Origin: Porphyromonadaceae bacterium UBA2751
GTDB taxonomy: Bacteria; Bacteroidota; Bacteroidia; Bacteroidales; Muribaculaceae
DNA: 64,000 nt
Direction: 5' to 3'
Assembly: GCA_002353285.1 (NCBI GenBank)
Contig: DEJJ01000022.1
Location: 62,568-126,567, forward strand
The translations under genes were made by a program, and so were the position numbers. This document shows, in pieces, positions 24,026 to 30,491 of this stretch (position 1 is the first letter of the stretch; the number at the start of each line of letters is the position of its first letter). A model generated the notes under the pieces. That model was not told the DNA's origin. It did not search any database and saw only the letters and a list, made by a program, of their open reading frames with translations.

Positions 24026-24658
24026 TTATTTGAAGAAGTAGGTGGCTTGGACGAACCATGTGCGGTATTTTGCTACGTGATCGTCGAGGAGCTTGGTGCC
24101 AAGGTTCTGGCCTACGCTGAAGCTGTAGCCGCCGCTTACCTGCACCTTGTTAAATAACTCAACACCGATGCCTGCATGCAGGAGTACGCTCACTGATGTG
24201 TACTTGAGGGCATCGCCCACCTTGTTGTGGCCAGCAAGGAAGGAGAAGGTGGGACCAGCATAGATGAAGGGCATGAGGGTGCTTTCAAGTCCGCCCAAGC
24301 GGCTGTAGCGGAACTTGAGGTTGATGGGCACGTCGATGTAATGCTGGCGTGCGACCTCGTTGCCAAGTCCCTGCGATTCCCACACTCGCCTGTCACCTAA
24401 ATGCAATCGTCCCTGACGCATGGTGTAGAGGATTGACGCGTCAACGCCGAATCCCACTCCAGGTATCATCAAGTCGCCAGTGAGTCCAACTGATGGTGCA
24501 AACATGCGGTCGCTCTCAAAGATGTCGGTTTGCTTGAAGTGAATCTCGTTGTAGTTGCCGCCCACGGTGATACCCCATCGGCGCTCGGGTTGTGCTTGCA
24601 TAGTCAGTGTTGAGGCAAGTGCTACAACCACTAATATTAATTTGATGTACTTTTTCAT
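24026..24658 (-). CDS. Outer-membrane beta-barrel (porin-like) protein
   Basis: 210 aa from the ATG at 24658, chosen because it gives a clean signal peptide (MKKYIKLILVVVALASTLTM, cleavage after MQAQ); an upstream in-frame start would precede it with charged residues. The mature protein has alternating amphipathic strands (WGITVGGNYNEIHF, PGVGFGVDASILYTMRQG, VSGGYSFSVGQNLG) and ends in an aromatic strand (WFVQATYFFK). The small eight-strand barrel class is common in Bacteroidetes. About 660 bp from a second barrel of the same type (25324-25920), with similar blocks (LPVVGLGIDASAMY versus IPGVGFGVDASILY), so the two may be old paralogues. Confidence 0.75.
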   Translation of the reverse strand: MKKYIKLILVVVALASTLTMQAQPERRWGITVGGNYNEIHFKQTDIFESDRMFAPSVGLTGDLMIPGVGFGVDASILYTMRQGRLHLGDRRVWESQGLGNEVARQHYIDVPINLKFRYSRLGGLESTLMPFIYAGPTFSFLAGHNKVGDALKYTSVSVLLHAGIGVELFNKVQVSGGYSFSVGQNLGTKLLDDHVAKYRTWFVQATYFFK

Positions 24659-24685
24659 TAATAAGTGTTTTGGTCTTTTGGACTG

Positions 24686-24717
24686 CAAAACTAACATAAA
24701 TTATTGTGATGACCAAA
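24686..24717 (-). promoter_or_regulatory. Promoter of the 24.0 kb barrel gene
   Basis: Minus strand TTTG (24717-24714), 20 nt, TAGTTTTG (24693-24686), 27 nt before the start codon. Confidence 0.75.
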
Positions 24718-24800
24718 GATTTCAATTTTTATAACATAAAATTTTGGTTGCATGTGGTGGTTTTTTTATGGAGTTCAAGCATAAGTTTCAAATTGTGGGT

Positions 24801-24831
24801 TGTGGGACAGTTTTGTGTTTTTTTTTCTTGC
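24801..24831 (-). repeat. Dispersed TGTCCCAC element, copy B (partial)
   Basis: Minus strand CAAG, nine As, CACAAAACTGTCCCACA, matching the end of copies A and C. The promoter half is missing. Confidence 0.55.
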
Positions 24832-24854
24832 AAAATGGGATGGGTATTGGCATG

Positions 24855-24965
24855 GAATCATGGAATCACTGGAATCGCTGGGATTTTTTAGGTAATGCTA
24901 GATGTTCTAGAGGTGCTAGATGTTAGGAATCGGTGGAATCATGGAATCGGTGGAATCAGAGAATC
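24855..24965. repeat. 8/9-bp GGAATC array with CTAGATGTT sub-array
   Basis: GAATC at 24855, 24863, 24872, 24927, 24936, 24944, 24953 and 24961. Between them (about 24899-24925) three 9-bp units CTAGATGTT, CTAGAGGTG, CTAGATGTT. Phasing is 8 or 9 bases. Confidence 0.75.
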
Positions 24966-24975
24966 ATTGGGGGCC

Positions 24976-25045
24976 ACTCCTGCGGAGTGGAAATTGGGGC
25001 ACTTCGTGCTAAAATTATAGTGGTGCTTCGCACTAAAATTATTGT
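24976..25045. repeat. Three small hairpins, two of them a direct repeat
   Basis: CCACTCC-TGC-GGAGTGG, then GCACTTCGTGC+TAAAATTAT and GTGCTTCGCAC+TAAAATTAT, two tandem copies whose stem bases have changed together (C/G against G/C) so that the hairpin is kept. Confidence 0.6.
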
Positions 25046-25051
25046 TTCAAC

Positions 25052-25112
25052 TGACTCGGGTGACTCGGGTGACTCGCTTGACTCAAGTGACTCAGGTGAC
25101 TCAAATGACTCA
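25052..25112. repeat. Perfectly phased 9-bp TGACTCNNN array
   Basis: GACTC at 25053, 25062, 25071, 25080, 25089, 25098 and 25107. Six fixed bases alternate with a free triplet (GGG, GGG, GCT, AAG, AGG, AAA, AGG). It lies directly downstream (minus strand) of element copy C. Confidence 0.85.
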
Positions 25113-25118
25113 GGCTCG

Positions 25119-25198
25119 TTGTGGGACAGTTTTGTGTTTTTTTTTGTTGTGGCAGTAAGTCAAAGATCTCTTTTGCTGTGATGTGCAGGGCAAAGATA
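25119..25198 (-). repeat. Dispersed promoter-TGTCCCAC element, copy C
   Basis: Minus strand: TATCTTTGCCC (-7 box), ATCACAGCAA, TCTTTGACTTACTGCCAC, an A run, CACAAAACTGTCCCACAA, leading into the 9-bp GAGTCA array. Copies B and C, the arrays and hairpins, and the two barrel genes' flanks account for the gene-free stretch 24659-25323. Confidence 0.65.
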
Positions 25199-25226
25199 AT
25201 ACCTTCTTGTTGATAAAAGCAATATT

Positions 25227-25264
25227 AAAAAACACGTCGCAGCTAATTAGTGAAGTTGCGACGT
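25227..25264 (-). terminator. Terminator of the 25.3 kb barrel gene
   Basis: Nine-bp perfect stem CACGTCGCA/TGCGACGTG with a 14-nt loop and six Ts on the minus strand. Confidence 0.85.
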
Positions 25265-25323
25265 GGATTTAATAGTGACTAAACTTGTGGTAGCTTTAAG
25301 AGCCAGTGGATGGAGGTGGGGTG

Positions 25324-25920
25324 CTAAAAAAGGTAGGCGGCGGTAATGGTCCAGAATTTGTCCTTGCCGCTGATGGGCTTGGAGTCGACATCCTTGCCAA
25401 TGTATTCCATCGCCTTGGTGAGCCCGATGCCATAGTTGGCATGGATTTGCACTTTGCGGAAGAGCTCGGCACCAAATCCCACATTCCATGAGGTGTTCCA
25501 CTTGCGTGTTTTGAAATCGCCAGAGTCGCTGTCGCTGAGCAGTAGTGCGAAGTCGGGGCCAGTAGTGACGAAAGGTGCTATAACCTTGCTAAGCCCAGGA
25601 ATTAGAAGCTTGTACTTGACATTAATGGGGAAATCGACGAAGTCGCGCTTGAGTTTGGTTCCTTCGAGGTATAACTCGTTTTCGCGGTGAGCGTACATGG
25701 CTGAAGCGTCGATTCCCAGTCCCACTACGGGCAATGAGAATTCAACCATGAGTCCGGCAGTGAAACCCACTCGGTTGTCCTTGTTGATTATTTCCTTGTC
25801 CCACTTAAGCTCGTTGATAGTGATACCTCCCTTGACACCGAATCTCACTTGTGCGCTTGATCCAAAGGCTGTGAGCAGGGAGAATGCTATAATAATAAAT
25901 GTTGCTGCTAATTTTTTCAT
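25324..25920 (-). CDS. Outer-membrane beta-barrel (porin-like) protein
   Basis: 198 aa with a signal peptide (MKKLAATFIIIAFSLLTAFG, cleavage near SAQ). Barrel-type strands: VRFGVKGGITINEL, GFTAGLMVEFSLPVVGLGIDASAMY, WNVGFGAELFRKVQIHANYGIG; terminal strand FWTITAAYLF with final Phe. No enzymatic motif. Shares layout and several blocks with the neighbouring barrel at 24026-24658, suggesting divergence after a local duplication, with the repeat array now between them. A -7-like box (TTATTTTG) lies about 30 nt upstream, weaker than others here. Confidence 0.75.
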   Translation of the reverse strand: MKKLAATFIIIAFSLLTAFGSSAQVRFGVKGGITINELKWDKEIINKDNRVGFTAGLMVEFSLPVVGLGIDASAMYAHRENELYLEGTKLKRDFVDFPINVKYKLLIPGLSKVIAPFVTTGPDFALLLSDSDSGDFKTRKWNTSWNVGFGAELFRKVQIHANYGIGLTKAMEYIGKDVDSKPISGKDKFWTITAAYLF

Positions 25921-26018
25921 GACTGTAAATGTTATATTTAGATGGCAAAATAAGGTAAAATAAATGAGAAAAGCAATTTTTTGTGATGTGAAGTTGCTTA
26001 GTTAAAGATTTTTAGTTG

Positions 26019-26026
26019 TAACTTTG
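26019..26026 (+). promoter_or_regulatory. Predicted -7 box of apbE
   Basis: TAACTTTG, with TTGC about 20 nt upstream. Confidence 0.6.
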
Positions 26027-26073
26027 TGAGCTGAGTTAACTGTGAATTGCTCAAATTACTAAGAGAAAAAGCT

Positions 26074-27084
26074 ATGTTTAAATCAAAAAAATATTATGCA
26101 TTGCTGCTGGTGTTGCTGGTGCTTGTGGTGGTTTTGCCCTTTGTGCGTGACCGCAAGAAATATGTGACCAATAGTGGGGTGGTGTGGACCACCGAGTATC
26201 ATATTACCTATGAGGCTCGAGCAGACTTGAATGACTCAATCCAGCAGTTGCTGAATGAAATAGACGGTAGCGCATCGGCCTTCAATAAAAAGTCGTTAGT
26301 GACGGCAATTAACGAGGGTCGCAGCAATGTCGCCGACTGGCTGCTGCTCACACTCTATGGAAAAGCTCTGGAGGTGAACTTGGCCAGTGATGGGCTGTAT
26401 GATCCCACTGTGATGCCGCTGGTGAATGCGTGGGGCTTTGGTTACAAGAGTGGCCAATTGCCAAGTGAAGCGGTGATTGATAGCATCTTAGGCTATGTGG
26501 GGATGAATCACACACATGTTGAAGGTAATAAAATTATTAAGGATGATGCTCGGGTTCAGTTTGACTTCAGCTCAATAGCTAAGGGCCTGGCGTGTGACGA
26601 GATAGCACGGATGCTTGCACGCAATGGTGCTATCAACTACATGGTGGAGATAGGAGGCGAGGTTGTGGCTCGAGGCGTGAATGACCGTGGCGAGGCGTGG
26701 CGGGTGTCGGTTGACATGCCACTACCCGACGATGAGAATGGCGCTGTTCATGCTAATGCTGTGATGTTGCGGCTCGACAGTCTGGCAGTTGCAACCAGCG
26801 GAAGCTATCGCAAGTTTAAAGAGGTGGATGGCAAGAAAGTTAGCCACATTGTCAATCCCAAGACTGGTAGGAGCGAGACTTCGAGTTTGCTGAGCGTGTC
26901 GATCGTGGCCAGTGATTGCATGAGTGCCGATGCGTGGGCTACAGCGTGCATGGCGATGGGCCTTGAGAAGACTCAGGCGATGATGGAAAAGAAAAGTGAG
27001 CTGGGTGTGATGACAATCAGCGTGGACGATGCAGGAAACTATGTGGTGTGGAGCAATAAGCGCTTTGCTGATGTAGTGGAGTAG
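26074..27084 (+). CDS. apbE: FAD:protein FMN transferase (ApbE)
   Basis: 336 aa from the ATG at 26074, placed just before the membrane-spanning or signal segment YYALLLVLLVLVVVLPF; an in-frame ATG at 26047 is less likely. ApbE transfers FMN from FAD to a Thr/Ser of flavoproteins such as NqrB/NqrC or RnfD/RnfG, working on the periplasmic side. Family features: DPTVMPLVNAWGFG, VQFDFSSIAKGLACDEIA, a YMVEIGGEVVARG glycine motif, ATSGSYRKF, and HIVNPKTGR with the ASDCMSADAWATACMAMG metal/FAD region. No lipobox Cys, so it is probably anchored by the N-terminal helix. Its partner flavoprotein is not in the window. Confidence 0.92.
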   Translation: MFKSKKYYALLLVLLVLVVVLPFVRDRKKYVTNSGVVWTTEYHITYEARADLNDSIQQLLNEIDGSASAFNKKSLVTAINEGRSNVADWLLLTLYGKALEVNLASDGLYDPTVMPLVNAWGFGYKSGQLPSEAVIDSILGYVGMNHTHVEGNKIIKDDARVQFDFSSIAKGLACDEIARMLARNGAINYMVEIGGEVVARGVNDRGEAWRVSVDMPLPDDENGAVHANAVMLRLDSLAVATSGSYRKFKEVDGKKVSHIVNPKTGRSETSSLLSVSIVASDCMSADAWATACMAMGLEKTQAMMEKKSELGVMTISVDDAGNYVVWSNKRFADVVE

Positions 27085-27100
27085 TGGGGTGCCGTTGTCA

Positions 27101-27790
27101 CTATTGCTTTTCGCCGTCGATGGCTGCAGCAAGTGCTTGCCACAAGGTGTCATGAGGCACAGGAGCTGTGACGTCGACCAACTGCTTGGAAACTGGATGG
27201 ATGAAGTGGATGCGGTGTGACTGCAGTGAGATGCCGCCGTCGGGGTTGCTGCGTGGGGCGCCATACTTGAGATCACCCTTGATAGGACAGCCAATGTGTG
27301 AAAGTTGCGCTCGTATTTGGTGCTTGCGCCCAGTGTGCAGGTTTATTTCAAGGAGGAAGTAGTTGTTGCTGCGTGCAATGACTGAATAGTCCATCACGGC
27401 CTTGACAGCGCCCTTGGTGCCAGGCTTTGTGACGTAGGTCTTGTTGTTTCTCTCCTGCGAGATAAGGTAGTGGGTTAGTGTGTCGTGCTGCTTGGGTGGC
27501 TGATTCTTAACGATGGCCCAGTAAGTCTTGTGCACGTTACCGTTACGGAATAGCTCGTTCATGCGAGAAAGGCCCTTGCTGGTGCGCGCAAAGACGACGA
27601 GCCCCGAAGTGGGGCGGTCGATGCGGTGAGTGACTCCGCAAAACACATTGCCAGGCTTGTTGTACTTGACCTTAATCCATTGTTTTAGAGACTCGACCAT
27701 TGGTTGGTCGCCAGTGCGGTCGCCTTGCACAATCTCGCCGCATGCCTTGTTGACGATGATGATGTGATTGTCCTCGTAGACTACTTCCAT
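27101..27790 (-). CDS. RluA-family pseudouridine synthase
   Basis: 229 aa from the ATG at 27790, which gives the family N-terminus VVYEDNHIIIVNKACGEIVQ; the frame opens further up only through a TTG. The catalytic Asp sits in GVTHRIDRPTSGLVVFARTS, followed by KTYWAIV and the late HTGRKHQIRAQL motif. No N-terminal S4 domain. RluA-type enzymes isomerise uridine in rRNA or tRNA; this short subgroup cannot be assigned a target site from sequence. Convergent with apbE (16 bp between stops). Confidence 0.92.
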   Translation of the reverse strand: MEVVYEDNHIIIVNKACGEIVQGDRTGDQPMVESLKQWIKVKYNKPGNVFCGVTHRIDRPTSGLVVFARTSKGLSRMNELFRNGNVHKTYWAIVKNQPPKQHDTLTHYLISQERNNKTYVTKPGTKGAVKAVMDYSVIARSNNYFLLEINLHTGRKHQIRAQLSHIGCPIKGDLKYGAPRSNPDGGISLQSHRIHFIHPVSKQLVDVTAPVPHDTLWQALAAAIDGEKQ

Positions 27791-27866
27791 AACTAAAGAA
27801 TATTGTTGTGGCAAATATACTCAGTTTTTTTGACACGCAGCCTATAATGGCTGGAAAATATAGAAT

Positions 27867-27902
27867 AAAAAAAGACCAGCACTCCTTGTGAGGTGTGCTG
27901 GT
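27867..27902 (-). terminator. Terminator of the M23 peptidase gene
   Basis: ACCAGCAC (27875-27882) and GTGCTGGT (27895-27902) form the stem; seven Ts follow on the minus strand. Confidence 0.85.
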
Positions 27903-27946
27903 GCTTAGATGTTTTATAGTAAAAAAGTGTGTTGCGAATGTTGATA

Positions 27947-28729
27947 TTAACGTCGGCCGCGGCTTGCGCTCTGTCGGTTATCGGCATTGTCGCTGCCGTT
28001 GCGATTGAATGTGTAGTGGTCGCGGTGCACAGTGCCATTGTCAAAATCGAAAATCTTCTCGGGGTTGATGGCCACACCCATGAAACGGGTCTCGAAGTGG
28101 AGATGTGGGCCAGTGCTGCGACCAGTGTTGCCACTGAGTGCGATAGGGGTTCCTGCTTTGACATACTGGTTTTCCTTAACAAGGAATTTAGAGAGGTGGC
28201 CATAGACGGTTTCGAGGCCATTGTCGTGTCGCAGAATCACGTAGAATCCGTAGCCGTTGCGCTCAAACTTAGTTAATCTCACCTTGCCGGTGAAAGCTGC
28301 GTAGATAGTGTCGCCAACGTTGGCCTTAAGATCGGCACCCTTGTGCACGCGTCCAAACTGCTTGCGATAGCCAAAGTGTGAATTTACAACGCGATGCTTA
28401 ACAGGCATAGCATATTTAGAGACGTCGATAACCTTGGTAGAAGGGATGCTGGCGTTGCTGTAGGGGTTCACCTTGTCGCTGTTCCAGCCCTCGCTGTAGA
28501 TGTCGGCATTGTTGCTGGCGGAATTGTTGATTTCTCGGTCGCCATAGAGGTCGCGAGCATATTTTTGTGCTTCCTGCACTTTGATTTTGTCTTGAACGCG
28601 ATTTTGCTTGGCGAGAAGGTTGCGGTGTTTTTGACGGTAGTCGTTAATTGATTGAGAGTTAGCTGCGAAGCTTACCGATATTAAAGCTATACCGATTAAG
28701 CCTAATTTCAAACTATTAGAAAACTTCAT
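27947..28729 (-). CDS. Secreted M23 family metallopeptidase (LytM type)
   Basis: 260 aa with a signal peptide (MKFSNSLKLGLIGIALISVS, cleavage near ANS). A charged, probably helical linker (about 27-65) precedes the LytM domain (about 110-225). Zinc ligands: HFGYRKQFGRVHKGADLKA contains the HxxxD pair, and the C-terminal HLHFE supplies the second His motif, with TVYGHLSK carrying the catalytic His. All residues needed for peptidoglycan endopeptidase activity are present. Likely cleaves peptidoglycan cross-links or acts in cell separation. Has its own promoter and a folded 5' leader. Confidence 0.93.
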   Translation of the reverse strand: MKFSNSLKLGLIGIALISVSFAANSQSINDYRQKHRNLLAKQNRVQDKIKVQEAQKYARDLYGDREINNSASNNADIYSEGWNSDKVNPYSNASIPSTKVIDVSKYAMPVKHRVVNSHFGYRKQFGRVHKGADLKANVGDTIYAAFTGKVRLTKFERNGYGFYVILRHDNGLETVYGHLSKFLVKENQYVKAGTPIALSGNTGRSTGPHLHFETRFMGVAINPEKIFDFDNGTVHRDHYTFNRNGSDNADNRQSASRGRR

Positions 28730-28749
28730 ATCTTTCTTTTTAAAAGTTT

Positions 28750-28831
28750 CAAGAAGCCGAAAAATAAAACAATAAAAAGTGGAGTGAGCATGGCAGTCAC
28801 AGTTTGCAAAAATCTGCCATCTGGCTTCTTG
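28750..28831 (-). promoter_or_regulatory. Nested stem-loop in the leader of the M23 peptidase mRNA
   Basis: On the transcript CAAGAAGCC (28831-28823) pairs with GGCTTCTTG (28758-28750), nine perfect pairs. Inside, ATGGCAG pairs with CTGCCAT (7 bp, 28820-28814 with 28796-28790). The structure ends 20 nt before the start codon. Confidence 0.55.
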
Positions 28832-28870
28832 TCGACCTCAAAATATGGGTCACTACATAAATTTGAACGC

Positions 28871-28878
28871 ACAAAAGT
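28871..28878 (-). promoter_or_regulatory. Predicted -7 box of the M23 peptidase gene
   Basis: TACTTTTG on the minus strand; leader about 135 nt. Between this box and the nuo promoter (28879-29160) nothing else is recognised. Confidence 0.55.
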
Positions 28879-29163
28879 AGGCATTTATTACGACATAGGA
28901 GCATTTTTGGCTGCTAAAAAGTGTAAAAATGTGTCTCTGTTCTTTAAAAATAAGTTATAAAGTATTGATTGACATGCCGTTGCAAATAGGTTGCAGGTTA
29001 AGGCTAAAAAGATGCCTTGGTTGAGGAACTGTAACCAATGTTTGAGTGCGTTAACGCTTGCAAAGATATTGAAATTGTTTTTGCTGTGCAAACTATAGTC
29101 GATATATTTTTTCCATAGTATAAAGAAAACGTGCGGTTGTTAATAATTATATTATATAACATG

Positions 29164-29194
29164 TTTTTAGTTTGAAAAAAAATTACTACATTTG
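29164..29194 (+). promoter_or_regulatory. Promoter of the nuo-atp operon
   Basis: TACATTTG (29187-29194) is a perfect -7 box; TTTT (29164-29167) stands 19 nt upstream as a weak -33. Start expected about 29200, leaving a leader of about 300 nt before nuoA. No second promoter of this quality is seen before the 46.8 kb end of the unit. Confidence 0.65.
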
Positions 29195-29284
29195 CACCGC
29201 AAAAGCACTGTGTTGAAGTTGAGATTCGCCAGTTGAGAGCAGTTGATTTTCAATAAGTGCTTAGGCGAAAATTAATTGCAATTA

Positions 29285-29416
29285 ATGAGAGTATCCTTAT
29301 ATATTGACATGAATTGTGCGCTTGCCATTGTTGGGCAGGTGCGAGTTGATGTGCTCTCAAGAAACAATACACAATTATCACCTTTCGCCAATGAGCCACT
29401 GCCTTGTTGCTGCTAA
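29285..29416 (+). CDS. Possible 43-aa leader peptide before nuoA
   Basis: ATG at 29285, TAA at 29414-29416. The product starts MRVSLYIDMNCALAIVGQ and ends in Pro-Cys-Cys-Cys. No Shine-Dalgarno-like sequence, but that is normal in Bacteroidetes. The stop lies inside the loop of the hairpin at 29395-29434. It could be a chance frame; it is listed because the leader is unusually long and structured. Confidence 0.25.
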   Translation: MRVSLYIDMNCALAIVGQVRVDVLSRNNTQLSPFANEPLPCCC

Positions 29417-29434
29417 GAGTAGCGTTGCAGTGGC
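29395..29434 (+). promoter_or_regulatory. Hairpin in the nuoA leader
   Basis: GCCACTGC (29395-29402) pairs with GCAGTGGC (29427-29434). Upstream GGCGAAA (29264-29270) can pair either with ATTCGCC (29224-29230, 5-6 bp) or with TTTCGCC (29383-29389, 7 bp), so two exclusive folds are possible. Confidence 0.45.
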
Positions 29435-29501
29435 TTGTTGCTGCGAAGATTATTAATTAAGAGAAATAAATAATTAACCACATAACAAAAACGTAGATTT
29501 T

Positions 29502-29870
29502 ATGGTTTTATTAGGTATTCAGAATACTACTCTGGCAATCACTGCGGTGATTACTGGCGCTGTGCTGGTGTTTGCTGCGTTGCTCATTGCCAGGTTGATA
29601 GGTCCCCGAAGCTTCACACAGAAGAAGGGTGAGACCTACGAGTGTGGTATTCCTACTCGTGGCGAGAGCATGGCTCAGTTCCATGTTGGTTACTATCTGT
29701 TTGCTATCCTGTTCCTTATGTTTGATGTGGAAACAGTGTTCTTGTTCCCTTGGGCATCGATAGCCAAGTCGATAGGTTCTACCGCATTGCTGGCAGTTGG
29801 AACCTTCTTGTTTATTCTTGTTTTAGGTCTGGCCTATGCCTGGAAGAAAGGAGCGCTGCGATGGAAGTGA
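29502..29870 (+). CDS. nuoA: NADH-quinone oxidoreductase subunit A
   Basis: 122 aa, three transmembrane helices. Family motifs: KKGETYECGIP after the first helix, and LFLMFDVETVFLFPWA (conserved Asp and Glu) in the second. Small membrane subunit at the junction between the peripheral and membrane arms of complex I. First gene of the nuo-atp unit. Its stop (TGA) is contained in the first ten bases of nuoB, so translation is coupled. Confidence 0.96.
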   Translation: MVLLGIQNTTLAITAVITGAVLVFAALLIARLIGPRSFTQKKGETYECGIPTRGESMAQFHVGYYLFAILFLMFDVETVFLFPWASIAKSIGSTALLAVGTFLFILVLGLAYAWKKGALRWK

Positions 29871-30457
29871 AAATCAAGAGTATGAAGCACGAGGACTTCA
29901 AGGACAACGAATATATCGACCAACTCGTGCAGGAATTGAATGCCAGTGGCACCAATGTGGTTGTGGGCAAGCTTGACCAGTTGATTAACTGGGGCATAAG
30001 CAACTCGTTGTGGCCATTCTGCTTTGGCACCAGCTGCTGTGCTATTGAGTTCATGTGCCTGGGAGCTGCTCGCTATGACATGGCTCGTTTTGGCTTTGAG
30101 GTTGCTCGCAACTCACCCCGTCAGGCCGATTATATCATGTGCCAGGGCACAATCACCTATCGCATGGCTCCAGCGCTGAAGCGCCTCTATGAGCAGATGG
30201 CCGAGCCAAAATATGTGATAGCGTGCGGCGCGTGCACGGTGAGTGGTGGTCCATTTAAGAACAGTTACTGTGTGGTCAAAGGCATTGACGAGATAATACC
30301 TGTGGATGTGTACCTACCAGGTTGTCCTCCACGCCCCGAGGCAATGTTCTATGCTCTGATGCAGCTTCAGCGCAAGATTAAGGTGCAGAAGTTCTTTGGC
30401 GGAGTTAACCGCAAGGAGAGCCGCAAGAAATTCTTCGAGAAGAGCAGCGAGAAGTAG
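29861..30457 (+). CDS. nuoB: NADH-quinone oxidoreductase subunit B (N2 cluster)
   Basis: 198 aa from the ATG at 29861 that overlaps nuoA by 10 bp. Cys ligands of the terminal N2 [4Fe-4S] cluster are visible: the tandem Cys pair in FGTSCCAIEFM, one in CGACTVSGGPF, and one in PGCPPRPE. This is the last iron-sulfur site before quinone. Full length for the family. Confidence 0.97.
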   Translation: MEVKIKSMKHEDFKDNEYIDQLVQELNASGTNVVVGKLDQLINWGISNSLWPFCFGTSCCAIEFMCLGAARYDMARFGFEVARNSPRQADYIMCQGTITYRMAPALKRLYEQMAEPKYVIACGACTVSGGPFKNSYCVVKGIDEIIPVDVYLPGCPPRPEAMFYALMQLQRKIKVQKFFGGVNRKESRKKFFEKSSEK

Positions 30458-30491
30458 AAAATAAGTATAAACACGATACACATTATTATAT

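Noticed and set aside
23690..25112. Possible CRISPR arrays
   Set aside because: Units are 8-9 bp with at most 3 variable bases. There are no 25-35 bp repeats and unique spacers and no cas genes nearby.
24933..25181. 82-codon frame with Asp-Ser-X repeats
   Set aside because: It is the translation of the 9-bp GACTC array and the TGTCCCAC element. No start context or promoter on that strand.
28888..29091. 67-codon frame on the minus strand between the M23 gene and nuoA
   Set aside because: No promoter or family resemblance, AT-rich composition. Listed as non-coding.
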